A stretch of 64,000 nt of DNA, from contig JAFZXP010000009.1 of NCBI GenBank assembly GCA_017616735.1, forward strand, positions 1-64,000. The letters run 5' to 3'. Source of the stretch: Bacteroidales bacterium. GTDB taxonomy: Bacteria > Bacteroidota > Bacteroidia > Bacteroidales > F082. The notes below the pieces were generated by a model. It had not been told where the DNA came from and did not search any database. It worked only from the letters and a program-made list of their open reading frames with translations. Shown here piece by piece: positions 34,560 through 43,590 of this stretch. A program made the position numbers and the translations under genes. Positions within the stretch are counted from its first letter, which is position 1. Each line of letters begins with the position of its first letter.

Positions 34560-36695
34560 ATGAAGGTATTTCAGACAGACGAAATTCGGAACATCGCTCT
34601 CATCGGAGCTGCTAAATCCGGAAAAACCACGCTTGCAGAAAACATGATTTTCGAAGGCAAGCTCATTAACAGAAAAGGTGACACCACTAGCAAGAACACG
34701 GTGTCAGACTACCGCCCAATCGAGATGGAGCGCGGAATCTCTGTAAACTCAAGCTTGTGCTACACAATCTACAACAACAAGAAAATCAACATCCTGGATA
34801 CTCCTGGTTTCAGCGATTTCTCAGGCGAAATCGTCTCATGTCTGAGTGCCGTCGATACAGCTGTTTTCACGGTGAACGCTCAGTCGGGTGTTGAGGCCAC
34901 AACCGAAAACGCATGGAAACACGCCGCCAACACAAACAAGCCGGTTGTGTTCTTCATGAACCAGTTGGACCACAACAACGCCAACTTCGACGACACCATC
35001 CATCAGCTGAAGGAATACTTCGGCGAGAAAGTCGCTCCTATCCAGTTCCCGGTGAACACAGGCGAGGGCTTCAACGCTGTCATCGACCTCATCATGAAGA
35101 AGATGCTCGTCTTCAAGAACGGCAACGGCGCTCCTGAGGTTCAGGACATCCCTGCCAACTTGGCTGACAAAGCTGAAGAGCTTCACAACGAGCTCATCGA
35201 GCACGCCGCTGAAGGTGACGACGCTTTGATGGAGAAATTCTTCGACGAAGGCACACTTTCAGAGGAAGACATGGAAAAAGGTATCCGCATGGGTATCGCC
35301 AAACGCGAGCTGTTCCCAGTGCTTTGCGGCGCAGCAAAGAGTGGCGCTGGCGTGACACGTTTGCTTGAATTCATCATCAACGCATGCCCATCACCGGCAC
35401 ACGTCGCTCCTGTCAAGGCTGAAAACGGCACAGAGTTCCACAACGATGTGAACGAGCCTACAGCAATGTTCTTCTTCAAGATTTCCAACGAGCAGAACGT
35501 TGGTGACGTCGCCATGGCACGTATCTACGGCGGCACAGTGTCAGAGGCTCAGGACCTTATCAACCCACGCACCGGCAACAAAGAGCGTATCTCACAGATA
35601 CTTATTTCAAACGGTAAAAACCGTGAGAGAGTTGAGAAAGCCTGCGCAGGTGATATCATCTCGACAATCAAGTTGAAAGATGTGCGCGTTTGCGACAGCC
35701 TGGTTGATGCCAAAGTTGCTGATGCTGCATTCCCGGCCATCAAGTTCCCGACACCTATCTTCTCAATCGCTATCAAAGCTGTCAACTCACAGGAAGATGA
35801 AAAACTCGGCGGTATCCTCAACGATATGCACAAGACCGATCCTACTATCATCACAGGTATGTCACGTGAGTTGAAACAGAATATCCTCCAGTGCCAGGGT
35901 GAATATCACCTCAACACCATCAAGTGGTACCTCGACAACGTTCACAAGATCGCTGTTGAATTCGCATCACCTAAGATCCCGTATCGTGAAACCATTACCA
36001 AGTCGGCTAACGGCGACTACCGTCACAAGAAGCAGTCAGGCGGTTCAGGTCAGTTCGGTGAAGTGCACATGCGTTTGGCTCCTTACTATGAAGGCTACAC
36101 CGATCCTACCGACCTCCAGGTCCGTGACACTCAGGAGTACGACCTCCAGTGGGGCGGCAAGCTCATCTTCAAGAACTGCATCGTCGGTGGCGCTATCGAC
36201 GCACGTTTCATGCCGGCTATCTTGAAAGGTATCAACGAGCGCTTGGAAGAAGGCCCATTGACAGGTTCTTACGCACGCGACATCATCGTCTACGTGTACG
36301 ATGGTAAGATGCACCCGGTCGATTCAAACGAAATGGCATTTAAGATTGCCGGCCGTATGGCATTCTCAATCGCATTTAAGGCAGCTGGCCCGAAGATCAT
36401 GGAGCCTATCTACGACCTCACAGTCCGCATGCCGGAAGATATGATGGGTGCTGTCAACACCGACCTCCAGGGCCGTCGCGCTATCATCATGGGTATGGAC
36501 TCAGACCGTCACTACCAGATTATCCGCGCAAAGGTGCCGTTGGCAGAGATGGACAGATATTCGACATCACTCAGCTCACTCACCTCAGGCCGTGGCTCAT
36601 TCACAATGGAATATGCCGAGTACGCTCAGGTTCCGGCCGATGTCCAGACCAAGCTGTTGAAGGCTTACGAGGAGTCGAAGAAGGATGAGGACTAA
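34560..36695 (+). CDS. fusA2: EF-G paralogue, EF-G2 type, with altered GTPase motifs
   Basis: 711 residues with the full EF-G domain order. The P-loop is GAAKSGKT (16-23), then ERGISV, and the G3 motif DTPGFSDF (80-87) in which the catalytic His of DTPGHVDF is Phe84. NQLD replaces NKxD at G4. Domain IV includes KQSGGSGQFGEVHMRL. This matches the Bacteroides EF-G2 paralogue reported to support translation without GTP hydrolysis under starvation; the lost His fits that. Codons are those of a highly expressed gene. It has its own promoter with an inverted repeat and a strong terminator. The canonical EF-G must lie elsewhere. Confidence 0.88.
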   Translation: MKVFQTDEIRNIALIGAAKSGKTTLAENMIFEGKLINRKGDTTSKNTVSDYRPIEMERGISVNSSLCYTIYNNKKINILDTPGFSDFSGEIVSCLSAVDTAVFTVNAQSGVEATTENAWKHAANTNKPVVFFMNQLDHNNANFDDTIHQLKEYFGEKVAPIQFPVNTGEGFNAVIDLIMKKMLVFKNGNGAPEVQDIPANLADKAEELHNELIEHAAEGDDALMEKFFDEGTLSEEDMEKGIRMGIAKRELFPVLCGAAKSGAGVTRLLEFIINACPSPAHVAPVKAENGTEFHNDVNEPTAMFFFKISNEQNVGDVAMARIYGGTVSEAQDLINPRTGNKERISQILISNGKNRERVEKACAGDIISTIKLKDVRVCDSLVDAKVADAAFPAIKFPTPIFSIAIKAVNSQEDEKLGGILNDMHKTDPTIITGMSRELKQNILQCQGEYHLNTIKWYLDNVHKIAVEFASPKIPYRETITKSANGDYRHKKQSGGSGQFGEVHMRLAPYYEGYTDPTDLQVRDTQEYDLQWGGKLIFKNCIVGGAIDARFMPAILKGINERLEEGPLTGSYARDIIVYVYDGKMHPVDSNEMAFKIAGRMAFSIAFKAAGPKIMEPIYDLTVRMPEDMMGAVNTDLQGRRAIIMGMDSDRHYQIIRAKVPLAEMDRYSTSLSSLTSGRGSFTMEYAEYAQVPADVQTKLLKAYEESKKDED

Positions 36696-36699
36696 ACTA

Positions 36700-36752
36700 G
36701 TTTAGAGTTTAAAGTTTAGAGTAGTTCTAAAGTTTAAAGTGGAAAGTGGAGA
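36700..36752. repeat. Degenerate heptamer array after the EF-G2 gene
   Basis: GTTTAGA, GTTTAAA, GTTTAGA, an irregular segment, then GTTTAAA, GTGGAAA, GTGGAGA. It starts 5 bp after the stop codon and runs into the terminator. Confidence 0.6.
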
Positions 36753-36780
36753 CGCCGCGTCGCGGCGTCTTTATTTTTTT
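36750..36780 (+). terminator. Terminator of the EF-G2 gene
   Basis: AGACGCCGCG and CGCGGCGTCT form a perfect 10-bp stem around one base, followed by a T-rich tract. The AGACG..CGTCT ends match the palindrome family at 2783, 9814 and 16558. Confidence 0.85.
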
Positions 36781-36814
36781 ATGCGAAAATTATTGGTGGT
36801 TTGAAAAATGTTTG

Positions 36815-36892
36815 TATCTTTGCGGTGTAAATACACAATAATGATAATTTAAATATAAAAATAGCAAATAAAATATCATATCAGATAATTTA
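36815..36892 (+). promoter_or_regulatory. hipBA promoter and candidate operator repeats
   Basis: TATCTTTG at 36815-36822 is the -7 box. Downstream, GATAATTTA occurs at 36843-36851 and again at 36884-36892, inside a long AT-rich leader before the hipB ATG at 36899. HipB-type antitoxins usually autoregulate through such repeats; binding here is inferred. Confidence 0.5.
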
Positions 36893-36898
36893 TATAAT

Positions 36899-37219
36899 AT
36901 GAGAACCGATTATTATGAATATTCAATTCCGGAGCTGGTGCAGATGTTGGGTGCTAGATTTAAGGACTATCGAATGAGGGCTATGATGACACAAAGGGAT
37001 GTGGCGGAACAGTCGGGAGTGACTATCAACACCATTCACAGATTTGAAAACGGTATGGCACCAAATATGTCAATAAGTACTTTATTGCTGCTTTTGAAAG
37101 CTATAAGGTGTATTGACGGACTTGACAATTTGTTGCCAGAGCTTCCGGAATCGTTGTATCTGATTAAGGATAACGGCAGGAAAGCGCAGCGTATCAGGCA
37201 TTCTTCATCTAAAAAGTAA
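36899..37219 (+). CDS. hipB: HipB-like antitoxin, XRE-family DNA-binding protein
   Basis: 106 residues with a Cro/C1-type helix-turn-helix at about 18-72 (LGARFKDYRMRAMMTQRDVA then EQSGVTINTIHRFENG). It neutralises the adjacent HipA kinase and represses the operon in known systems. The C-terminal tail is basic (NGRKAQRIRHSSSKK). It is 6 bp upstream of hipA with a good -7 box in front. Placement beside hipA makes the assignment firm. Confidence 0.88.
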   Translation: MRTDYYEYSIPELVQMLGARFKDYRMRAMMTQRDVAEQSGVTINTIHRFENGMAPNMSISTLLLLLKAIRCIDGLDNLLPELPESLYLIKDNGRKAQRIRHSSSKK

Positions 37220-37225
37220 AGAATT

Positions 37226-38713
37226 ATGGCAACCACAAAAATATTAAAGGTTTTTCTTTGGGGTCGTGAAGTCGGTAGGCTTAGTATTGATTTGCGGCGC
37301 AATATTCCGTATTTTGAGTTTAATCCGGAATGGGTTGGTTTGGGTTATGACATTTCGCCACTTGATATTTCGATAAAACAACCACAGATTCTTCGTCCGA
37401 TATTCGGTAATACTGAGAAAAAGATATATCAAAAATTGCCTCCGTTTATTGCGGACTCCTTGCCTGACGCCTGGGGTAACGAGCTTTTTGAGCAGTGGCG
37501 CAAGCAGCATGGAATAAAGTTGGGGGAAATCACACCTCTCGACAAGCTGGCATTCATCGGACACAGAGCAATGGGCGCATTGGAGTTCCAGCCGGAAACC
37601 TCAAACTTGCAGTTGACGGATAATGTCGATGTCAAGGCATTGATAGATTTGGCCAATCAGATTTATCAACAACGTGAATATACAAGTATTGACGCTTCTC
37701 AATCGCTGACAATGCAAGCTTTGATGGCTGTCGGCACGTCGGCGGGCGGAAGGCTGCCCAAGGCAATTATCGCCATAAATCGTACAACTGGTGAAATCCG
37801 CAGCGGTCAGGTAAGTGATTTGGACGGTTATGATTATTGTATTCTGAAGTTGGGAATGAAAGAACGCTCAACAGCGGAGTTGGAGATGGCATACTACGAA
37901 ATGGCTGTAAAAGCAGGGATAAATATGATGCCATGTTGGTTGGTGGATGTGGAAGGAGAGAAGCATTTTGTCACAAAGAGATTTGATCGTGATGGTAACA
38001 GAAAACTACACATGCAGACTCTTGCCGCGCTTTACCCCGAAGCTGACAGTTATGAACGCTTGCTGTGGGTTTGTCGAAAGATGCGACTTCCTGAACACGA
38101 CAGTGAAGAGGTTTTCCGCAGGATGGTGTTCAATGTTCTTGCGAACAACACTGACGACCATGTCAAAAACTTCTCATTCCTGATGGATGAAAGAGGTCGC
38201 TGGTCGCTTTCGCCGGCATACGATATGACCTATATTTTCGATACTGGAGGTTATTTGCCTGAGATGCGACATTGTATAATGATTCACGGCAAATACACGG
38301 ATATAACGCTAGATGATGTTATGGCTGTCGCTGGGGATAACGGAATCCGTAAGGCTGAGACGATAATACATGAAGTCGCGGATGCTATACAGTCGTTCCG
38401 ATCGATTGCCTGTACGTATAACGTTGAAGAACAATGGATTTCTTCTGTGGAGCGGACGCTTGACAGCAATTTGGTCTCGTGGGGACTGAAGGCGCCAAAA
38501 GAGTCCAGAGTCTTATATGACAGCAGCGGCCGGAAGGTCGAGAACCTGCGGATTGAGCAGCAGTTTAAGGGAAACTACCTCATTCAGGCGACTGTCGACG
38601 GCCACAGCAGGAAATACATCGTCCGAAAGGGAACTCCGGAACATGATGAGCTGACAAAGATAGGCATGGCGAATGTGACGGAGGAGATGATGGTGCATTT
38701 ATTGGACAGTTGA
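37226..38713 (+). CDS. hipA: HipA-family serine/threonine kinase toxin
   Basis: 495 residues. The N-terminal Couple_hipA domain (FLWGREVGRLSIDLRRNIPY) precedes the kinase core. GTSAGGRLPKAIIAIN is the nucleotide/regulatory loop and FVTKRFDRDG follows. The catalytic Asp310 is in NNTDDHVKNFSF and the metal-binding Asp333 in SPAYDMTY. E. coli HipA phosphorylates glutamyl-tRNA synthetase and causes growth arrest; the target here is unknown. This protein is about 55 residues longer than E. coli HipA, with a C-terminal tail (from about residue 425) rich in beta-type sequence. Its stop codon lies inside a heptamer repeat. Confidence 0.9.
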   Translation: MATTKILKVFLWGREVGRLSIDLRRNIPYFEFNPEWVGLGYDISPLDISIKQPQILRPIFGNTEKKIYQKLPPFIADSLPDAWGNELFEQWRKQHGIKLGEITPLDKLAFIGHRAMGALEFQPETSNLQLTDNVDVKALIDLANQIYQQREYTSIDASQSLTMQALMAVGTSAGGRLPKAIIAINRTTGEIRSGQVSDLDGYDYCILKLGMKERSTAELEMAYYEMAVKAGINMMPCWLVDVEGEKHFVTKRFDRDGNRKLHMQTLAALYPEADSYERLLWVCRKMRLPEHDSEEVFRRMVFNVLANNTDDHVKNFSFLMDERGRWSLSPAYDMTYIFDTGGYLPEMRHCIMIHGKYTDITLDDVMAVAGDNGIRKAETIIHEVADAIQSFRSIACTYNVEEQWISSVERTLDSNLVSWGLKAPKESRVLYDSSGRKVENLRIEQQFKGNYLIQATVDGHSRKYIVRKGTPEHDELTKIGMANVTEEMMVHLLDS

Positions 38714-38743
38714 CAGTTAGCAGTTAGCAGTTGACAGTTGGGA
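38709..38743. repeat. Heptamer array over the hipA stop codon
   Basis: GTTGACA, GTTAGCA, GTTAGCA, GTTGACA, GTTGGGA. The hipA TGA (38711-38713) is inside the first unit. Confidence 0.85.
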
Positions 38744-38770
38744 TAATCTTTGAATGTTGGTCCTTTTTTC

Positions 38771-38801
38771 TTTGTTTTTATAAAAGTATTTAATAATTTT
38801 G
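38771..38801 (+). promoter_or_regulatory. Promoter of the TIR/CHAT cluster
   Basis: TTTG at 38771-38774 and TAATTTTG at 38794-38801 with 19-bp spacing. The first TIR gene starts at 38818. Confidence 0.7.
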
Positions 38802-38817
38802 TGCAAAATATTTCATT

Positions 38818-40080
38818 ATGTCCCAAAAGAAATACGATATATTTATCAGCTACAGACGCGAGAGCTTCAGTCAGGCTAATTTGATTTGCACAAGGTTGAA
38901 GGCCTTGGGTTATCGCGTTTTCATTGACGTGGAGGCGCTGAATTCGGGAAAATTCAATGAGCAATTGCTTTCGGTTATCAAAAACTGTAAGGATTTTATC
39001 GCTGTGTTGCCGCCTAATGCACTTGACCGTTGCGTCAGTGAAGACGACTGGGTGCGCCGTGAGGTGATGTGCGCGATGGAAAACCACAAGAACATCATCC
39101 CAATCATGCTTGCCGGCTTTGCTTGGCCCGACCCTATGCCCAAAGGTATGGAGGATTTGTGCATGTATCAGTCACTGGCACCGATGCCAGATGTGTATTT
39201 CGACATGCAGATAAAAAAGTTGCAGGGTTATCTGAAGAGCAAGGCATATTACATGAAACGCAGACGCTGGATAGTGGGATCGGCAATAGCCGTTGCGGTT
39301 TTGGCTTTGCTTTTGGTGATAGCCAATGCCATTTACAAGCCTATGGCCAAACGTCTTTCGGATAGCCTTTTTGTGAGGACGCAGGCTATGGTGAACCTTG
39401 ATGAGATCAACAATGCGGCCTTCAATGAGTGGAGCAGTTATCTGAAAGATTATTCTGAAGCAACCAATCAGGAAGATAAGGATGACTATAAAAACTTGTT
39501 GTTGAAACAATTGGCACTGAATGAGAAAGAGACAGACAACCTGTTGAAAAATGTGCAACGGAGCAAAATTGAAGTTTCGGAGTTTTACTATCCGTTATTA
39601 TGGCTGCATGGTATCAATCCTTATGATGTGAACGAAATTGACGCATATACCGAGAGCTGCTTTGATGAAGTTTCAAGCACTTTTGACAAGTACAGGGAGA
39701 CAGCCGATTTGATAGAAGGCGAGATAGCTCATTGGGTCCCGCAGGCCGTTACGCCCTATCTCAGTATGCTCAAGCTGGATTATATGACCAACCATACTGT
39801 CGTGGAAGCCTATTATTACACCTATCTGATGCTTCTGACTCACCTGCCCGAAAGCACGCATGACAAGTTTTACAAAATGTCGACCAAATGGGAAACCATG
39901 CCGCAGACAGGACTTGGCCTGTCGGATAAGGAATATGAGCGTTTGGTGAACATGGCATATGACAGATGTGACAAACAACTGAATGAGCACCAGCGCCTTC
40001 AGCAGGAGGCCGAAAACCTTCTGGATATCATAAACGCTCAGTTGGAAAACCTGTTGAAAGAGGGCGGAATGGAGGAATAA
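38818..40080 (+). CDS. Membrane-anchored SARM1-like TIR protein
   Basis: 420 residues. A cytoplasmic TIR domain (about 4-140) opens KKYDIFISYRRES. SARM1-like features follow: PPNALDRC, then DDWVRRE with the putative catalytic Glu82, then NIIPIMLAGFAWPDPMP. SARM1 has DWVHKE and a similar GFEWPEP stretch. A single membrane helix (about 151-172) follows a basic stop (KRRR), and a 245-residue helical, presumably periplasmic, domain completes the protein. TIR domains of this type can cleave NAD+; the intact Glu suggests activity. First gene of the cluster, with its own promoter. Confidence 0.85.
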   Translation: MSQKKYDIFISYRRESFSQANLICTRLKALGYRVFIDVEALNSGKFNEQLLSVIKNCKDFIAVLPPNALDRCVSEDDWVRREVMCAMENHKNIIPIMLAGFAWPDPMPKGMEDLCMYQSLAPMPDVYFDMQIKKLQGYLKSKAYYMKRRRWIVGSAIAVAVLALLLVIANAIYKPMAKRLSDSLFVRTQAMVNLDEINNAAFNEWSSYLKDYSEATNQEDKDDYKNLLLKQLALNEKETDNLLKNVQRSKIEVSEFYYPLLWLHGINPYDVNEIDAYTESCFDEVSSTFDKYRETADLIEGEIAHWVPQAVTPYLSMLKLDYMTNHTVVEAYYYTYLMLLTHLPESTHDKFYKMSTKWETMPQTGLGLSDKEYERLVNMAYDRCDKQLNEHQRLQQEAENLLDIINAQLENLLKEGGMEE

Positions 40081-40115
40081 AGCATTATAGCACAAGCAAC
40101 ATAAGACTTATAAAG

Positions 40116-40793
40116 ATGAAAAAAACTATAGCCATATTTATCTGTCTAATGTTTATGATAGTTTTGTGTGGAAGTGTTTCTTGTGCTCAAAACAATGATG
40201 CTGTTGTTAGACCTTTAAAAGTTTCACAAGCAAAAATTTACACAAAGAACATTCTGGTTTATGTGTCAGGAATGTCATTTGATGGAGCTTGGGTCCCAGA
40301 TTTGAAAAGTTTATACATTTCTTCAATAACGGGAGGGTTAAAAGGGGAACTATGTGTAAAAAAAACAAGAATGTCAGCAAGTTTGGGCTATATTTATGAA
40401 AGAATGGCAAATAATAAATATTTTGCTGATCATTACGGGTTTTATTCTTCTTGGATAAATTTTGATTTTAATATAGAGTTCTCAATATATTCGATAGGAG
40501 TAAGCGCTGATTGTTTGTTGTCATATCATAATAATTATTCATCTGGAGATTATTTACAAGATTATAATAAAGTAGCATTAAAGTCTTATTTGGGTTTCAA
40601 TCTCCGTTTGTTAAAGGCAAAATTTGAAGTGCATGCCGGCTATTATTTTATACCTCATGTAGATTTTGATATAATAAAGGAGACATATAAACACGTAAAG
40701 AAGCCAAGTGGTTTGTATATCGAAGTTATGCTGTCTTTCCGAGTATTCAGTACAGGCAACGTCTATCAGATAAATGAAACTTTAGATGATTAA
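40116..40793 (+). CDS. Exported beta-rich protein, copy 1 (barrel-like)
   Basis: 225 residues with a signal peptide ending SVSCAQ. The mature part has alternating hydrophobic/aromatic strands (LGYIYERM, YYFIPHVDFDI) and ends with the shared segment LYIEVMLSFRVFSTGNVYQ. It is a divergent paralogue of the genes at 49948 and 54042; the shared C-terminal segment (Y..E.RLSYRIFTTGN) and the DH/NHG YxxW motif link them. Likely outer-membrane or periplasmic. AT-rich compared with its neighbours. It opens module 1: barrel, small protein, CHAT. Confidence 0.7.
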   Translation: MKKTIAIFICLMFMIVLCGSVSCAQNNDAVVRPLKVSQAKIYTKNILVYVSGMSFDGAWVPDLKSLYISSITGGLKGELCVKKTRMSASLGYIYERMANNKYFADHYGFYSSWINFDFNIEFSIYSIGVSADCLLSYHNNYSSGDYLQDYNKVALKSYLGFNLRLLKAKFEVHAGYYFIPHVDFDIIKETYKHVKKPSGLYIEVMLSFRVFSTGNVYQINETLDD

Positions 40794-40812
40794 TGCGATA
40801 TAATATTCAGAC

Positions 40813-41283
40813 ATGAACAGATTAGTATTTATTGTCATATTTGTTTTTTTAATACTACGGTTAGATGATGTAGGGCTGGCACAGACTAATAATACCTATA
40901 CTTCAAATGACAGTATTGTTGCAGAATTGCCAAATCTTGCTTTAGATTTTTACAACAGCATGGATATTGTGAATATGAATTATGAATATGAATTGGTGAA
41001 AAGAAAAAGAAAACTGGAGATGTGGGCGAGTGAAGTTAACGTTTTAGGATATATTGGCTTAATTGGGGTAATAGCAGCTAATGGAGTTTTGGTTTATGAC
41101 TACAATTGGAATTTATGGGTTGACATACCATGTGCGACATTAGTCGGAATGTCTATTATGATTCCGTGCATATTATGGAGAAATCATATTATGCAAAAAG
41201 CGAATGCTATAGAAATAGCACCAATAATCGGGTTGAATGCCGATAATACAGTTTATGGTGTATGTTTAAAAACCAGTTTTTGA
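40813..41283 (+). CDS. Small two-TM exported protein, copy 1
   Basis: 156 residues, N-terminal signal sequence ending GLAQ. Then LALDFYNSMDIV and YEYELVKRKRKLEMWASEV, a charged helix shared by all three copies. Two hydrophobic helices (about 75-121) follow, and a C-terminal segment KANAIEIAPIIGLN..VYGVCLKTSF ends in Phe. Paralogues lie at 50678 and 54793. It ends exactly 2 bp before the CHAT protease start. No known family; candidate partner or substrate of the protease. Confidence 0.7.
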   Translation: MNRLVFIVIFVFLILRLDDVGLAQTNNTYTSNDSIVAELPNLALDFYNSMDIVNMNYEYELVKRKRKLEMWASEVNVLGYIGLIGVIAANGVLVYDYNWNLWVDIPCATLVGMSIMIPCILWRNHIMQKANAIEIAPIIGLNADNTVYGVCLKTSF

Positions 41284-41285
41284 AT

Positions 41286-43499
41286 ATGAAACACTTATAT
41301 ATCATAGCATTATGTTTTTTGTTATCGCTAAACGCTTTGTCACAAAGCGTTGACATGTATATAAACGATGCAAAGAAAGATATTGTAACAGGTATTTATA
41401 GGGTCGATTCTGATTTAAATAACATTCTTAATACATACAAGGGAGTTTATACCGAAAACAGTACTAAATATGCTGAATGTTTGCTGTGGTGTGCGATGAT
41501 ATGTGAACGTGCTGGTGACAATGAACAATCGGAACAGTTGTTAAAGCGAAGCAAAGAGCTGTTTAAGCAATATGGCGATGGTCCTTTTGATGGTAAAGAT
41601 ACTCTTAGTGAGATTTTCTACCTTGATATAAGATCTGAATTGTGTTACAATGCAGGCACTGACCTTCTTTCAAGAAAAAATGCAGTAAAATCATGTGAAT
41701 TGAAAAAAGATTTCTTTGGTCCTAAGAGTGATATATACCTTAGATCATTACTTGATGTTTCAAAATTATATGCATTAAGATTAAATAATAAAAAATCACA
41801 ACAGTATCATAATCAAGGATATCAGACATATGTTGAAATAATTAAAAGAGAGTTCTGTGAAAAAAGCGAGTATGAAAGAAGCACCTATTGGATGTCAGTC
41901 AGGAAATATATTGATAAAACGATTGACATCGCGCATATAGCAGCTAGAAGCCGACGCGAAAGCAAGAGCCTGGATTCTATGGCTGTTGCAGCTTACAATG
42001 CATTGTTGCTGTCAAAAGGTCTTTTATTAAATACAACTATAAGTTTTGAGGAATCTGTTTTAGAGAGTGGTAACTACGAAGCAATTTTGAATTTGATGTA
42101 CAAGAAGGATTTGGCAACGCGTAAAGCTTCACAAGCAACAATTGATTCGGTCGACCACGTTATTATCAATGCATTAAAGAGGGATGGGCAGGGCTTCACT
42201 ATACCTCATTTATCAATAACATGGAAAGACGTCAGAAACAAGCTGTCTGCTGATGATATTGCAATTGAGTTTTATAAACAATCGGGAGGTAACTTTGGCG
42301 CAGTGATGATAAAACGCGAATGGGACGCCCCAAAAATAGTTCATCTGAAAGAGTATGTGGCTTATAATAAAAACAATAGCAAGAGTTTGGCAAGAGCGCT
42401 TGACGAATGCAGCTTTGAAAATTATTCAAAAAATGATGCCGAAAAACTGTGGAAGTTGAGCAAGGCGGTTTGGACAGATGACATTATCAAGTATTTTCCT
42501 ACCACAGATGAGGGCCGTGTGTTTTTTGCCGCTGAAGGAGAACTGTTGGTAACTGGTATTGAATATCTTCCGTTTGTAAAACCTGTTTGCGAAGGAGATT
42601 CAGTTATTGATTATTGTTGTGTTGATGATTTGTATAACGTTTATCGTCTTACATCAACCCGAATGCTGGTGGTTGATAATGTAGAATATTTCGGAAATAC
42701 GGCTGCCATCTTTGGAGGTTTGGATTACCACATGAGTGTTAAAAGACTTCAGGCAGACAAAGAAAAGTATTCTAAAGAAAATATAGAAGATGTTTTATAT
42801 GCCTTTAATGACGGCGAACATCGTCTTCGCGAAGTGGTAGACGGCATTCAAGATCTGATTGGCACGCAACGTGAGGCTGATAGCATTGTCAGTATTATCA
42901 ATAAAAACAATATTAAAGATCTTCATGCTGTCGCATATATGTCAAATGATGGTACTGAAGCGGCGTTCAAAAATTTGAGCGGCACAAACCAAGCTCTAAT
43001 ACATGTTGCCACACATGGATTCTTTTATAACAAATCTGACAGTATAGCCATAAAAAGACTAAAACTAGGAGACGATCCGCTTTCGTATAGCGGATTGATA
43101 TTTGCCGGAGCCGACAATAAGTGGTTTGGTGATGATTTGCCGGAAGGTGTTGAAGATGGATTTTTGAAAGCGTCAGAGATATCAGTACTTGATTTCAGAG
43201 GTCTCGATCTGGTTGTATTAAGCGCTTGTGAAACAGCTAAAGGTTATGTTGCGGCTGACGGTGTGTTTGGCTTGCAACGAGGTTTTAAAATGGCGGGTGC
43301 AAACAGTATTTTAATGTCTTTGTGGAAAGTTGACGATGACGCAACTTGTTTTTTGATGACTGAGTTTTATAAGAATTGGATGAAAGGCGACAACAAGCAT
43401 GACGCTCTTGAGAAAGCAAAACAAGCAGTTCGCTCAAACGATAAATGGAAGGAACCAAAATATTGGGCGGCATTTATCTTGCTTGATGGTGTGGAATGA
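41286..43499 (+). CDS. Exported CHAT-domain protease, copy 1
   Basis: 737 residues from MKHLYIIALCFLLSLNALSQ, a clear signal peptide, so the protein should be periplasmic. The N-terminal half (about 25-270) is helical and TPR-like (AYNALLLSKGLLLNTT). The C-terminal CHAT domain (caspase-like, HetF-associated) carries the His-Cys dyad: His577 in VATHGFFY and Cys648 in VLSACETAKGY, followed by GVFGLQRGFKMAGANSILMS and LWKVDDDAT. Start chosen after the 2-bp gap; an earlier ATG overlaps the upstream gene. Paralogues at 51154, 55251 and (divergent) 61523. Substrate unknown. Confidence 0.88.
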   Translation: MKHLYIIALCFLLSLNALSQSVDMYINDAKKDIVTGIYRVDSDLNNILNTYKGVYTENSTKYAECLLWCAMICERAGDNEQSEQLLKRSKELFKQYGDGPFDGKDTLSEIFYLDIRSELCYNAGTDLLSRKNAVKSCELKKDFFGPKSDIYLRSLLDVSKLYALRLNNKKSQQYHNQGYQTYVEIIKREFCEKSEYERSTYWMSVRKYIDKTIDIAHIAARSRRESKSLDSMAVAAYNALLLSKGLLLNTTISFEESVLESGNYEAILNLMYKKDLATRKASQATIDSVDHVIINALKRDGQGFTIPHLSITWKDVRNKLSADDIAIEFYKQSGGNFGAVMIKREWDAPKIVHLKEYVAYNKNNSKSLARALDECSFENYSKNDAEKLWKLSKAVWTDDIIKYFPTTDEGRVFFAAEGELLVTGIEYLPFVKPVCEGDSVIDYCCVDDLYNVYRLTSTRMLVVDNVEYFGNTAAIFGGLDYHMSVKRLQADKEKYSKENIEDVLYAFNDGEHRLREVVDGIQDLIGTQREADSIVSIINKNNIKDLHAVAYMSNDGTEAAFKNLSGTNQALIHVATHGFFYNKSDSIAIKRLKLGDDPLSYSGLIFAGADNKWFGDDLPEGVEDGFLKASEISVLDFRGLDLVVLSACETAKGYVAADGVFGLQRGFKMAGANSILMSLWKVDDDATCFLMTEFYKNWMKGDNKHDALEKAKQAVRSNDKWKEPKYWAAFILLDGVE

Positions 43500-43531
43500 G
43501 GTGGTGTTTGCTTGTATCAACCTTTTTTTTC

Positions 43532-43562
43532 TTGGAAAAATCAAATAGTATTCATAATTTTG
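43532..43562 (+). promoter_or_regulatory. Internal promoter before the MscS-like gene
   Basis: TTGG at 43532-43535 and TAATTTTG at 43555-43562 with 19-bp spacing. An 8-T run (43523-43530) just upstream may end the first transcript. Confidence 0.6.
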
Positions 43563-43590
43563 CGAAAAGTTTTTTATAAACAAGAAGATC

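Noticed and set aside
40813..41283. Bacterial gasdermin paired with a protease
   Set aside because: The small protein is too short, has a signal peptide and two helices, and lacks gasdermin-like features; only the gene-pair logic is similar.
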